From contig NZ_WHUG01000003.1 in assembly GCF_009380215.1 (NCBI RefSeq), positions 310,001 through 374,000 on the forward strand: a DNA stretch of 64,000 nucleotides, given 5' to 3'. The notes under the pieces were generated by a model that searched no databases, had not been told where the DNA came from, and worked only from the letters and a program-made list of their open reading frames with translations. How positions within the stretch are numbered: the first letter of the stretch is position 1; each line of letters begins with the position of its first letter. This DNA is from Rugamonas aquatica. Lineage in GTDB: Bacteria; Pseudomonadota; Gammaproteobacteria; Burkholderiales; Burkholderiaceae_D. The translations under genes were made by a program, and so were the position numbers. Of this stretch, positions 1 to 7,300 are shown piece after piece.

Positions 1-714
1 CGCCAGCAGCCGGGCGATGCAGGCGTTGGCGCTGCCGGTGACCGGGTCTTCGATCATCACGCCGTTTTCCACGCACATCGCGCGCACCTCGTAGTCCGCC
101 GGGGCGCCGGACGGATGCGGACCGTAGACCGCCACGCCGTCGCTGCCGGCGCGCTGCGTCAGCTCGGCGACCGCCGCCGCGCTGAACGACGCAGCCATGC
201 AATCGGCCGCCGTATCGAGCCGCACGACCAGCCAGCGTATGCCGATACTCACCACGACCGGCGGCTGGCTTTCGGTCAGCGCAGCGGTGCCTAGCGCGGT
301 CCGCAGCAACGGCATCAGGCCGGCATCCAGCGCCGCGAGTGTGGCCGGCGGCGCGCGGAACGCCAGGCCGCCATCGTCGGCGATACGCACCGGCACCAGG
401 CCGACGCCGCATTCCTGCACCAGCGTGCCGGGCGTCTTGGGCCGCAGTCCCGCCTGCAGCAGCGCGTGGGCCGTGCCCAGCGTCGGATGGCCGGCAAAGG
501 GAAACTCTTCCGACGTCGTGAAGATGCGCACGCGGTAATCGGCGGCCGGATCCGTGGCCGGCAGCACAAAGGTGGTCTCGGATAAATTGGTCCAGCGTGC
601 AATGGCTTGCATCTGCTGATCGCTGAGTCCTTCCGCATCGAGTATCACCGCCAACGGGTTGCCCATGAATGGCGCGGTGGTGAAGACATCGACCTGCTTG
701 AAACGACGGCTCAT
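1..714 (-). CDS. PhzF family epimerase/isomerase, 3' end cut by window edge
   Basis: The minus-strand frame opens at ATG 714-712 (MSRRFKQVDVFTTAPFMGNP) and stays open to base 1, giving 238 codons of a family usually near 300. The start has the classic PhzF signature: a variable-loop 'VDVF' strand, 'GNPLAV', a catalytic-type Glu after 'NLSET', then 'EFPFAGHPTLGTAH'. Near the window edge 'DPVTGSANACIARLL' is the second conserved Gly-rich motif. The family catalyses proton-shuffling isomerisations on small metabolites; the substrate here is unknown. Its ATG overlaps the stop of the upstream AraC gene by 4 bp (ATGA), so the two are translationally coupled. Confidence 0.9.
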   Translation of the reverse strand, partial: MSRRFKQVDVFTTAPFMGNPLAVILDAEGLSDQQMQAIARWTNLSETTFVLPATDPAADYRVRIFTTSEEFPFAGHPTLGTAHALLQAGLRPKTPGTLVQECGVGLVPVRIADDGGLAFRAPPATLAALDAGLMPLLRTALGTAALTESQPPVVVSIGIRWLVVRLDTAADCMAASFSAAAVAELTQRAGSDGVAVYGPHPSGAPADYEVRAMCVENGVMIEDPVTGSANACIARLLA

Positions 715-1520
715 GCTTGCTCCTTGCAACTGCGGCGGTAGTCGGCGGGCGGCTTGCCGACCAGTTTTTCAAAATCGGTGGTGAAGTGCGCCTGGTCGTA
801 ATAGCCCAGCGCCTGCGCCAGCGTGGCCAGGTCGATCTCGGCGCCGTGCGACAGCTGGTCGGCCGCGTCCAGCAGGCGGTTGCGGCGTATCACCCATTTC
901 GGCGTGGCGCCTACGTATTCCTTGAACAGAATCTGCAGCCGCCGCACGCTGATGCCCGTGTGCCCGGCCAGCTGCTGTACCTGCGTGATGTCCGGCTGCC
1001 GCTGGATCGCTTCCAGTATCCCGGCGATGCGCGCGGTCTGCGGATCGGGCGCGGGCAGGGCGCGGCGCAGGATGGCGCTCGCGGCCGCGACCATGCCGGC
1101 GTCGTCGTCGGCCGTCAGCACGCTGCGTTCGGCCTCGGCATCGTCGCAGTCGAACAGCGACGACAGCGATAATTCGCGATCCGTCGCCGACTGCACCGGC
1201 TGCTTCAGGAAGCTGCGGAACGCGCCCGGCAGGAAGCGCACGCCCAGGATGCGGCCGCTGTTTTTCAGCGTATATTCGAAAGCGCCCGTCATCACGCCGA
1301 ACACCGCCGTGCGGCCGGCGTCGAACACCATGTGGATGCAGGGCGAGGGCAGGGTGCGCTGCACGTGCGTCACGCCGTCCGGCAATTGCCACGCCACCAG
1401 CCAGAAGTGCTCGATGAAAGGCGCCAGGTCGGGTTCGGGCAGGTAGCGTTCCAGCCGAAATATTTTTTCCGCCGCAGCGGGATTGACCACGCCCTTGGGC
1501 CGGCTGGTGACGGTTTGCAT
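711..1520 (-). CDS. AraC-family transcriptional regulator
   Basis: A 269-aa protein. I chose ATG at 1520 (MQTVTSRPKG) because the longer frame to 1646 would run into the divergent GST leader and shows no homology. The N-terminal half (about residues 20-150, from 'LERYLPEPDLAPFIEHFWLV') resembles the ligand-sensing domain of the DUF6597 type. The C-terminal 100 residues are a double helix-turn-helix with 'GISVRRLQILFKEYVG' and the second-helix signature 'GYYDQAHFTTDFEKLVG'. It is coupled by 4 bp to the PhzF gene downstream and divergent from the GST gene, so it probably controls one or both. The inducer is unknown. Confidence 0.88.
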   Translation of the reverse strand: MQTVTSRPKGVVNPAAAEKIFRLERYLPEPDLAPFIEHFWLVAWQLPDGVTHVQRTLPSPCIHMVFDAGRTAVFGVMTGAFEYTLKNSGRILGVRFLPGAFRSFLKQPVQSATDRELSLSSLFDCDDAEAERSVLTADDDAGMVAAASAILRRALPAPDPQTARIAGILEAIQRQPDITQVQQLAGHTGISVRRLQILFKEYVGATPKWVIRRNRLLDAADQLSHGAEIDLATLAQALGYYDQAHFTTDFEKLVGKPPADYRRSCKEQA

Positions 1521-1599
1521 AGCTGTTCGCGTTTTTACAAGACCACCATCATAGCAAGAGTTATTGTGGCGTTTCTTCACCCCCAACAGGAGACATAAC

Positions 1600-2232
1600 A
1601 TGGCACCACAGCTGACTTTGTACCACTGCCCGTATTCCCGCTCCACCGGCGTCTTGACCTTGCTGGAAGAGCTGCATGCGCCCTACGATTTACACGTGAT
1701 GAACATGAAGAAGGGCGAGAACCGCGAGGCCGCCTACCTGGCCGTCAACCCGATGGGCAAGGTGCCGGCGGTGCGCCACGGCGACGCCGTCATCACCGAA
1801 CAGGTGGCGATCTACCTGTACCTGGCCGACCTGTTCCCGGATGCCAAACTGGCGCCGCCGCTGGGCGATCCGCTGCGTGGCCCCTACCTGCGCTGGATGG
1901 CGTTCTACGGCAGCTGCTTCGAGCCGGCCATCGTCGACAAGTGGATGAAGAACACGCCGGCCGACAAAACGTCCTGCCACTACGGCGACTTCGACACCAT
2001 GTTCAACACGCTGATCGAACAGCTGTCCAAGGGCCCGTACCTGCTGGGCGAGCAGTTCAGCGCGCTGGACGTGCTGTGGGCCTCGGCGATGGGCTGGATG
2101 GGCGCCTACGAGCTGCTGCCCAAGCTGCCCGTGATCGAACAATATGTGGCCCGCGTCATGAGCCGCCCGTCGTTTGCCGCCGCCAACACCAAGGATGGCG
2201 AACTGGCCGCCGCCCAGGCCGACGCCGCGTAA
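1600..2232 (+). CDS. Glutathione S-transferase family protein
   Basis: A 210-aa protein of standard cytosolic GST length. Start ATG 1600 is set by the Shine-Dalgarno AGGAGA about 6 nt upstream; an in-frame ATG at 1564 has none. The N-terminal thioredoxin-like domain begins 'LTLYHCPYSRSTGVLTLLEE', with 'NPMGKVPAV' supplying the cis-proline and 'ITEQVAIYLYLAD' the glutathione gamma-Glu contact (E-Q in place of the usual E-S). The helical C-terminal domain starts near residue 90. It probably conjugates glutathione to electrophiles or acts in peroxide detoxification; the substrate cannot be read. It is divergent from the AraC gene with a 79-bp gap. Confidence 0.9.
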   Translation: MAPQLTLYHCPYSRSTGVLTLLEELHAPYDLHVMNMKKGENREAAYLAVNPMGKVPAVRHGDAVITEQVAIYLYLADLFPDAKLAPPLGDPLRGPYLRWMAFYGSCFEPAIVDKWMKNTPADKTSCHYGDFDTMFNTLIEQLSKGPYLLGEQFSALDVLWASAMGWMGAYELLPKLPVIEQYVARVMSRPSFAAANTKDGELAAAQADAA

Positions 2233-2388
2233 CGGTATTCTTTCCTGGTAACCCTGGTGGTGTTGCTATAAATCATTATATTTTTCAAAAGTGACAATTT
2301 GCTAGTTTTGAATAGGCAACAGACGGTTACTGTGCTCAAGCTTTTGTCTCAAGAAAAGTATAAAAACATAATCCACTAGGGGAAATAC

Positions 2389-2844
2389 ATGAAAAGAATA
2401 CTCGCTTTGCTGGGCGTCGTGGCAGTGACCGGTTGTGCATCGGTGGCTGGCGAAAAGATGCAACCGGTGTCCGTCACCACGATTTTCGATAACAAGGAAA
2501 TCGCCGGCCTGGGTTGCACCTTGACCAACGATGCCGGCAGCTGGTTCCTGACCAGCCCGGCAAGCGTGACCGTGCACAAGAGCACCGGCGACCTGGCGAT
2601 CGACTGCAAGAAGGATTCCTACGCAGGCACCGCCACCGCCGTTTCCAAGTCGAACGGTGCGGTGTGGGGCAATATCTTGCTGGGAGGCGGCATCGGCTAC
2701 ATCGTCGACCGAAATACCGGCGCCGGTTTTGACTACCCGCCTACCATCGTCGTTACCCTGCGCCAGCTCGACACTGTCGGTATTCCTGCCAATGCACCGC
2801 TGAAGCCCGTGTCGTCCACCGACAGCGCCGCCAAGGCGAACTGA
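2389..2844 (+). CDS. Conserved lipoprotein, copy 1
   Basis: A 151-aa protein. Residues 1-16 are a lipoprotein signal (MKRILALLGVVAVTGC) with lipobox V-T-G-C; mature residue 2 is Ala, which favours outer-membrane sorting. The body carries 'GLGCTLTNDAGSW', a 'SPASVTVHKS' strand, 'AIDCKK' and a glycine-rich 'GNILLGGGIGYIVDRNTGAG' stretch. This pattern is widespread in proteobacterial lipoproteins of unknown role. Two internal Cys may form a disulfide. It is a close paralogue of the gene at 3300-3770, including the first seven codons and part of the 5' leader. RBS AGGGGA precedes the ATG. The AT-rich 156 bp upstream presumably holds the promoter. Confidence 0.85.
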   Translation: MKRILALLGVVAVTGCASVAGEKMQPVSVTTIFDNKEIAGLGCTLTNDAGSWFLTSPASVTVHKSTGDLAIDCKKDSYAGTATAVSKSNGAVWGNILLGGGIGYIVDRNTGAGFDYPPTIVVTLRQLDTVGIPANAPLKPVSSTDSAAKAN

Positions 2845-3213
2845 TTAGCGTTTTTCTTCCATCACGGCCAGCAGATGGCCGTCCGGGTCGCGGAAAAAGC
2901 CCATCCACAATTCGTGATCGGGCATTTTCGCGACCAGGTGCGGCGCCGCTTCGAACACCACGCCTTTCGCCTGCAGCGTGGCCGCCACCGCCTCGATCTG
3001 CTCGACCTTGAAATAGTGGCACACGCCGGTGCCGGCTTGCACCGGCGCCTTGCCCGAACCTTCCAGCATCAGGCGCACGCCGCCGCAATCGAAAAACACC
3101 AGCTCGCCGTAGCGGAACAGCTTGGGCAGCCCCAGGCTGTCGCCGTAAAACTGCTCCGAACGGTCGGCGTTGGAAACGGGGAGGGCGATCTGCCCGATGC
3201 GGGAAAGCGTCAT
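2845..3213 (-). CDS. VOC family (glyoxalase/bleomycin-resistance fold) protein
   Basis: A 122-aa protein of single-VOC length. It shows 'RIGQIALPVSNADRSEQFYG', 'LGLPKLFRYGELVFFDCGGV' and 'FFRDPDGHLLAVMEE', the usual betaalphabetabetabeta landmarks including the C-terminal 'DPDGHLLAVMEE' metal-ligand Glu. The function (lyase, dioxygenase-like or binding protein) cannot be told from sequence. Its stop abuts lipoprotein copy 1 with no spacer (2844/2845) and it lies in reverse between two lipoprotein paralogues, so it was probably caught inside a local duplication. Confidence 0.88.
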   Translation of the reverse strand: MTLSRIGQIALPVSNADRSEQFYGDSLGLPKLFRYGELVFFDCGGVRLMLEGSGKAPVQAGTGVCHYFKVEQIEAVAATLQAKGVVFEAAPHLVAKMPDHELWMGFFRDPDGHLLAVMEEKR

Positions 3214-3299
3214 TTTTCATCTCTTTGATAATTGCACATTGTCATCTTCTGTTTCCTGAGTGATAATTTGGTGGACATGAAGTCCATCAGGGAAAACAC

Positions 3300-3770
3300 A
3301 TGAAGAGAATACTCGCTTTGTCCGGGATGTTGGCGTTGACCGGCTGCGCGTCTGTACTGAGCGGGAAGACGCAGCCGGTCTCCGTCACGACGGTGTTCGA
3401 CAGCAAGGAAGTCGCCGGCCTCGGCTGCACCCTGAGCAACGACGCCGGCAATTGGTCGCTGACCAGCCCGGCAAGCGTCATCGTCCACAAGAGCACGGCC
3501 GACCTGGCGATCAACTGCAAGCAGGACGCCTACGTTGGCAACACCACGGCCGTATCCAAGGCCAACGGCGCGGTGTGGGGCAATATCCTGCTGGGCGGCG
3601 GCATCGGCTACTTCGTCGACCGCAGTACCGGGGCCGGCTTCGACTACCCGCAGAACATCGTCGTGACGGTGCGCCAGCTGGCCGCGCCCGCCATCACCTC
3701 CAGCGCGCTGCTGGAAGAGGTGCCGCTCAAGCTGATGTCGCCCAGCCAGAGCGCCGCCAGGGTCAACTGA
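3300..3770 (+). CDS. Conserved lipoprotein, copy 2
   Basis: A 156-aa paralogue of the gene at 2389-2844. The signal is MKRILALSGMLALTGC with lipobox L-T-G-C, followed by 'GLGCTLSNDAGNWSLTSPAS', 'AINCKQ' and 'GNILLGGGIGYFVDRSTGAG'. The two differ mainly in the C-terminal tail, which here has an extra hydrophobic insert. Upstream, GTGATAATTTGG echoes GTGACAATTTGC before copy 1, so the duplication included regulatory DNA. RBS AGGGAA precedes the ATG. The 3' end overlaps the convergent AdoMet decarboxylase stop by 8 bp. The function is unknown. Confidence 0.85.
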   Translation: MKRILALSGMLALTGCASVLSGKTQPVSVTTVFDSKEVAGLGCTLSNDAGNWSLTSPASVIVHKSTADLAINCKQDAYVGNTTAVSKANGAVWGNILLGGGIGYFVDRSTGAGFDYPQNIVVTVRQLAAPAITSSALLEEVPLKLMSPSQSAARVN

Positions 3771-4164
3771 TCGCCGGAGGCGCCCGCCTTACCGTGTTGA
3801 TCTGACTGGACGTAGGCTGCAAGGCCTTTTCAATGATGGTGAGCGCTAACTCAGGCCGCGCGTTGCCGCACATGAAGAGGTCGGCGGCGGCAAAGCCGCA
3901 TTCGGGCCAGGTGTGGATCGTGATGTGCGATTCCGCCAGCAGCACCACCCCGGTCACACCCTGACCTTCCCCAAAACCGTGGAAATGACTGAACAGCACG
4001 CGCGCGCCCGCAGCCTCGGCGGCCGCGCGCAGCAGCGCTTCCAGTTCGGCGCAATTGCCCAATTTTTCGGCAGCGATGCCGCCCAGGTCCGCCAGCAGAT
4101 GCGTGCCGGCCGGCTGGTGCACCAGCCCGGACGCCGCCGCCTGCGGTAACGTTTCGCGTTTCAC
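3763..4164 (-). CDS. speD: S-adenosylmethionine decarboxylase proenzyme (prokaryotic class 1b)
   Basis: 133 aa from a GTG start at 4164, chosen because GGAGG lies 6 nt upstream (4171-4175) and the GTG overlaps the preceding stop (GTGA). The diagnostic core is 'LLAESHITIHTWPECG'. Glu78|Ser79 is the self-cleavage site that yields the pyruvoyl group. His84 and Cys99 sit at +5 and +20 from the serine, the same spacing as Ser63/His68/Cys83 of the Thermotoga enzyme. It makes decarboxylated AdoMet, the aminopropyl donor for spermidine. It is the last gene of the minus-strand arm of the polyamine/envelope cluster, and its product would feed the synthase-like enzyme at 7301. Confidence 0.93.
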   Translation of the reverse strand: MKRETLPQAAASGLVHQPAGTHLLADLGGIAAEKLGNCAELEALLRAAAEAAGARVLFSHFHGFGEGQGVTGVVLLAESHITIHTWPECGFAAADLFMCGNARPELALTIIEKALQPTSSQINTVRRAPPAIS

Positions 4165-4340
4165 TTGTGGCCTCCGCCGCCGGAGCCGCCGCCGTAGCTG
4201 CCACCGCCGCCGCCGGTGTTCGAGCTCCACGTGCTGCCCCGGTAGCCGCTGCTGTAGTTGCTGCCGCTGGTGGCGCGCATCCAGCTGCTGCCCGACGTGA
4301 CGATGGAAACGATGACCGCGTAGATGAAATATTTGCTCAT
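4161..4340 (-). CDS. Small Gly/Ser-rich membrane-anchored or exported peptide (59 aa)
   Basis: An overlooked short gene. ATG 4340-4338 overlaps the DUF4178 stop (ATGA) and its TGA overlaps the speD GTG start (GTGA), so it is wedged between two genes with coupling at both ends. The product starts MSKYFIYAVIVSIVTSG, a short hydrophobic N-terminal segment, followed by a Ser/Thr/Asn/Gly-rich stretch and a tail that is mostly glycine with a few Ser and Tyr, ending in His-Lys. It looks like a signal-anchored low-complexity peptide facing the periplasm. I do not recognise a family. Perfect fit into the overlap chain is the main evidence that it is translated. Confidence 0.75.
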   Translation of the reverse strand: MSKYFIYAVIVSIVTSGSSWMRATSGSNYSSGYRGSTWSSNTGGGGGSYGGGSGGGGHK

Positions 4341-5800
4341 GATTGGTCTTCGTTATCCATAAACCAGGCGGGCAGGTAGATGGCCGCCGCGCCGATCAGG
4401 CTGAGGAACCAGGTGCCGGAGAAATTCATCAGCAGCGGAATCGCGTTAATCGCCAGCATGAACCAGATGATGTACTTGGCGGTGTCGCGATAGCGGCGCT
4501 TGCCGCCCTTGGCCGCCGCCGGCGCCGCCTGGCCCTTGAACTGCTTGCCGAACCAGGCCTTGAGCTGGTCAACCGATACCGGCGATGAGCGCGACCACGT
4601 CATTTCCTGCTCCGACGTTTCGGACGCCAGCCGGATCTGGCCGGCGGTGAATTCCTCCACCCGCGTGCGGTCGCCCGCCGCCACCCGCCAGTTGAAGGCG
4701 CCGGCGGCGAACGTCACCACCGAGCCGTAGTCGTACAGGCGGTTATATTGGACCTTATCCACAGTCACCCGATCGGAACCGGGGGCGTACCACAGCGGCC
4801 ACTCGGCCATCACATTGGAGCCGGACCAGCCTTCGTCGGTCTCCACCAGCCACGAGAAGCCGGCGCGGGTGCCGTACATCAGGTACTCGCTCCACTCGGT
4901 GCCCTCGTCGTCGGCGCGGCGCATCATGCCGATGATGGTGAAGTCCTGGTTGTTGATCTTGGCGGTCGCGCCCAGCTCCAGCGAGGATTCGTAGCGCGTC
5001 ACGCGCTCGCCGGCGGCCAGCACGGCGGCTTTCGGGCTGGCGGCGTCGATCTGCGCCTGGCAGGCCGGGCACACCAGCGTCGCCGTCACGCCGGGGATGT
5101 ATTTGATCGCGCTGCCGCACGAAGGGCAGTCGAGCGCATCGACCTTGCCGCGATAACGGCCGGCCGCGCGCTGGATGGTGTCGTCGTCGCGCAGCAGCTG
5201 GCATTTCATGCCCTCCAGCGTGACGGCCAGGCCGGTGTAGACCACGGGACGCGGTCCGTCCGAATAATCGAGCGTGATGAATTCGCCGGCGCGGCGGAAG
5301 TCCGCCACCCTGGCCTGGTAGCCTTCGCCCACCTTGAACGGCAGCTCGCCCTGGCCGCCTATGCAATCGGCGGTGCGGATTTCGGCGGCCGTGTAGGGGG
5401 CGCCGTTGATGGCGTAGTTATGGCCGGGCTGCAGCTGTTCGAAGGCCGGCATCTCGCCTTCGCCCTTGTACTGCGCCGTGATGGTGTACATGCCGGACGA
5501 ATCGCCCAGCCATGAGGTGACGCCGTCGTCGAACAGCAGGTACCACTCGTTCCACATGCCGGCCGCATAGCGCAGCTGGATGCGGCCCACCACCGTGAAC
5601 TGGCGCTTGCCCAGCACGCCGGTGGTGCCGATCTGGATCGGCGAATAGTCCTCCAGCACGGACGACATCTTGCCCAGGTCCTTGACCGAGTCCGCGTCTT
5701 TGAGCACGCTGGTGCTGCAGTATTCGCAGACCGCCATAACCGAGGCATGCGAGCGGAATTTGACTTCCGCGCCGCAGCTGGGACAGGAAACGATTTGCAT
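4337..5800 (-). CDS. DUF4178 protein with two zinc ribbons and C-terminal membrane hairpin
   Basis: 487 aa with an internal repeat. Zinc ribbon 1 is C6-x2-C9...C25-x2-C28, followed by a DUF4178-type beta domain (about 50-200, 'WNEWYLLFDDG..SWLGDSSG'). Zinc ribbon 2 is C225-x2-C228...C244-x2-C247, followed by a second DUF4178 domain (about 265-400, 'TEWSEYLMYG..FSWLVETDEG'). Two hydrophobic helices lie at about 441-460 and 462-480. DUF4178 is known from conserved neighbourhoods with SPFH, DUF350 and polyamine genes, but its biochemistry is unknown to me. Its ATG touches the SPFH stop (TAATG) and its stop overlaps the next ATG. It probably acts at the cytoplasmic face of the membrane as a scaffold or sensor. 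Confidence 0.88.
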   Translation of the reverse strand: MQIVSCPSCGAEVKFRSHASVMAVCEYCSTSVLKDADSVKDLGKMSSVLEDYSPIQIGTTGVLGKRQFTVVGRIQLRYAAGMWNEWYLLFDDGVTSWLGDSSGMYTITAQYKGEGEMPAFEQLQPGHNYAINGAPYTAAEIRTADCIGGQGELPFKVGEGYQARVADFRRAGEFITLDYSDGPRPVVYTGLAVTLEGMKCQLLRDDDTIQRAAGRYRGKVDALDCPSCGSAIKYIPGVTATLVCPACQAQIDAASPKAAVLAAGERVTRYESSLELGATAKINNQDFTIIGMMRRADDEGTEWSEYLMYGTRAGFSWLVETDEGWSGSNVMAEWPLWYAPGSDRVTVDKVQYNRLYDYGSVVTFAAGAFNWRVAAGDRTRVEEFTAGQIRLASETSEQEMTWSRSSPVSVDQLKAWFGKQFKGQAAPAAAKGGKRRYRDTAKYIIWFMLAINAIPLLMNFSGTWFLSLIGAAAIYLPAWFMDNEDQS

Positions 5801-6828
5801 TAGCCGAGCAGTTTTTTCAGCAGTTCGGCCTTGGTGCTGTCGTAGTCGGTAGCCGTAATCAAGCCCTTGTCGAGCAGACCTTTAAGTTTTTCCAAGCGCG
5901 CCTCGATCGAATCTTCGGCCGGCGCGGCAGCAGCAGGTGCCGCCTGCGGCGCCAGCGCCGAGCCGAGCGCCTGGCCCATCACCTGGCCCAGCTGCACGCC
6001 CGCGCCCAGGCCGACGCCGATGCCGGCCATGCCGCCCTCGTTCTGCGCCGCCAGTGGAATCGCGGTGGCCGCCTGGTACTTGGTGAAGCCGGCCATCTTG
6101 TCGGCGCTCATGCCGCCCTTCATGCCGGCGGAGATGCGTTCGTCCAGCGCGGCTTGCAGCTCTTCCGGCAGGCTGACGCTGGCGACGTTGAATTCATCGA
6201 GGCCGATGCCGTAGCGGCCGAAGGCCGTGGCCAGGTCGCCCTTGACCTGCTGCGCCATCAGCGCCTGGTTGGCCGCCATGTCGAGGAAGGGCACCTGCGC
6301 GCTGCCCAGCGAGCTGGCCATGGTCGCCATCAGGATGCCGCGCAGCTGGTCTTCCACCTCGTCGCGGGTGTAGGCCTCGCGGGTGCCGCTGATCTCCTTG
6401 AAAAACAGGCGCGGATCGGCCACGCGGTACGAGTACATGCCGAAGGCGCGCACGCGCACCATGTCGAAGTCCTTGTCGCGGATGGTGATCGGCTGCTGCG
6501 TGCCCCATTTGCGGCCGGTCTGCACGCGGGTGCTGAAATAATAGACATCCGACTTGAACGGCGAATCGAACAGCTTGTCCCAGTTTTTCAGGTTGGTCAG
6601 CACTGGCAGGGTTTGCGTGGTCAGCTTGTGGGTGCCGGGGCCGAACACGTCGGCGATCTGGCCTTCGTTGACGAACACCGCCATCTGCGATTCACGCACC
6701 ACCAGCACGCCGCCGTTCTGGATCTCCTGGTCCTGCATCGGATAACGCCATGCCAGCACGCCGTCGACTTCCTCGTTCCATTGCAGTACGTCGATAAACT
6801 GCTTCTTGATAAAGCTGCCTAAGCCCAT
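5800..6828 (-). CDS. SPFH-domain protein with C-terminal SHOCT motif (YdjI-like)
   Basis: 342 aa. The SPFH/band-7 region spans about 20-250 ('GGVLVVRESQMAVFVNEGQ', 'FGPGTHKLTTQTLPVLTNLK'). A Gly/Ala-rich linker (about 265-305) follows, and the final 32 residues form a SHOCT motif ('EARLEKLKGLLDKGLITATD', ending KLLG). There is no N-terminal transmembrane helix, as in the Bacillus YdjI type, so it is probably recruited to the membrane by partners. SPFH proteins oligomerise and organise membrane microdomains. SHOCT is an oligomerisation or targeting tail. It lies between DUF350 (20 bp upstream) and DUF4178 (1-bp overlap). Confidence 0.9.
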   Translation of the reverse strand: MGLGSFIKKQFIDVLQWNEEVDGVLAWRYPMQDQEIQNGGVLVVRESQMAVFVNEGQIADVFGPGTHKLTTQTLPVLTNLKNWDKLFDSPFKSDVYYFSTRVQTGRKWGTQQPITIRDKDFDMVRVRAFGMYSYRVADPRLFFKEISGTREAYTRDEVEDQLRGILMATMASSLGSAQVPFLDMAANQALMAQQVKGDLATAFGRYGIGLDEFNVASVSLPEELQAALDERISAGMKGGMSADKMAGFTKYQAATAIPLAAQNEGGMAGIGVGLGAGVQLGQVMGQALGSALAPQAAPAAAAPAEDSIEARLEKLKGLLDKGLITATDYDSTKAELLKKLLG

Positions 6829-6848
6829 GATGGTCCTCGCTTAAATAT

Positions 6849-7235
6849 TTAGGAAATGCAGGCGCCGTTGATGGCGCCGATGGAAATGGAGATAGCGCCC
6901 AGCAGGCCGCCGAAAGCGGCGTTGTTGGCTTCGATCTGGTCTTTCGACATGTTCAGCACGCGTGTCGCGATCGCGTAGGAGAGCATCTGCACCACCATGG
7001 CGCCGAAGGCCCAGGCCGCGAACTCGCGGTAATCGGCAGTATGCACCAGCGCCGAACCGATGGTGATGGAAAAACCTATCAAGGCCCCGCCCAGCGATAG
7101 CGCCGCGGCGAAATTCCCCTGTCGTATCAGCAGCACCTCGTCGAAAGGCGTCATCCACGTGTAGGCTTTGAAAAAGACGGCCAGCAGCACGGCGGCCAGC
7201 AAAAGATGGATCAGGTAGTTTAGGATGGCGGGCAC
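6849..7235 (-). CDS. DUF350 integral membrane protein
   Basis: 128 aa from GTG 7235, with no better in-frame ATG nearby. Four hydrophobic helices are visible: about 5-24, 43-63, 74-92 and 106-126, the compact DUF350 (YjfL-type) layout. Conserved features include 'LGGALIGFSITIGSALVH' and a C-terminal 'GLLGAISISIGAINGACIS'. DUF350 proteins are repeatedly linked to polyamine or glutathionylspermidine genes and PspA/SPFH envelope-stress genes, but their activity is unknown. It is the first gene of the minus-strand arm, facing the synthase-like gene across a 65-bp promoter region. Confidence 0.88.
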   Translation of the reverse strand: MPAILNYLIHLLLAAVLLAVFFKAYTWMTPFDEVLLIRQGNFAAALSLGGALIGFSITIGSALVHTADYREFAAWAFGAMVVQMLSYAIATRVLNMSKDQIEANNAAFGGLLGAISISIGAINGACIS

Positions 7236-7300
7236 GGCGCACCTTGGGTTAAAGTGGTTAACTTGCTAACGCTGAAACATATTAGAGCAAAAAGAGCTAA
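7236..7300. promoter_or_regulatory. Divergent control region of the polyamine/envelope cluster
   Basis: Only 65 bp separate the GTG of DUF350 (minus) from the ATG of the synthase-like gene (plus), so both arms must be driven from overlapping promoters here. It is more AT-rich than its flanks. A short inverted repeat, GTTA (7257-7260) and TAAC (7267-7270), sits near the middle and could be an operator half-site pair. I could not assign a convincing -35/-10 pair. Confidence 0.4.
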
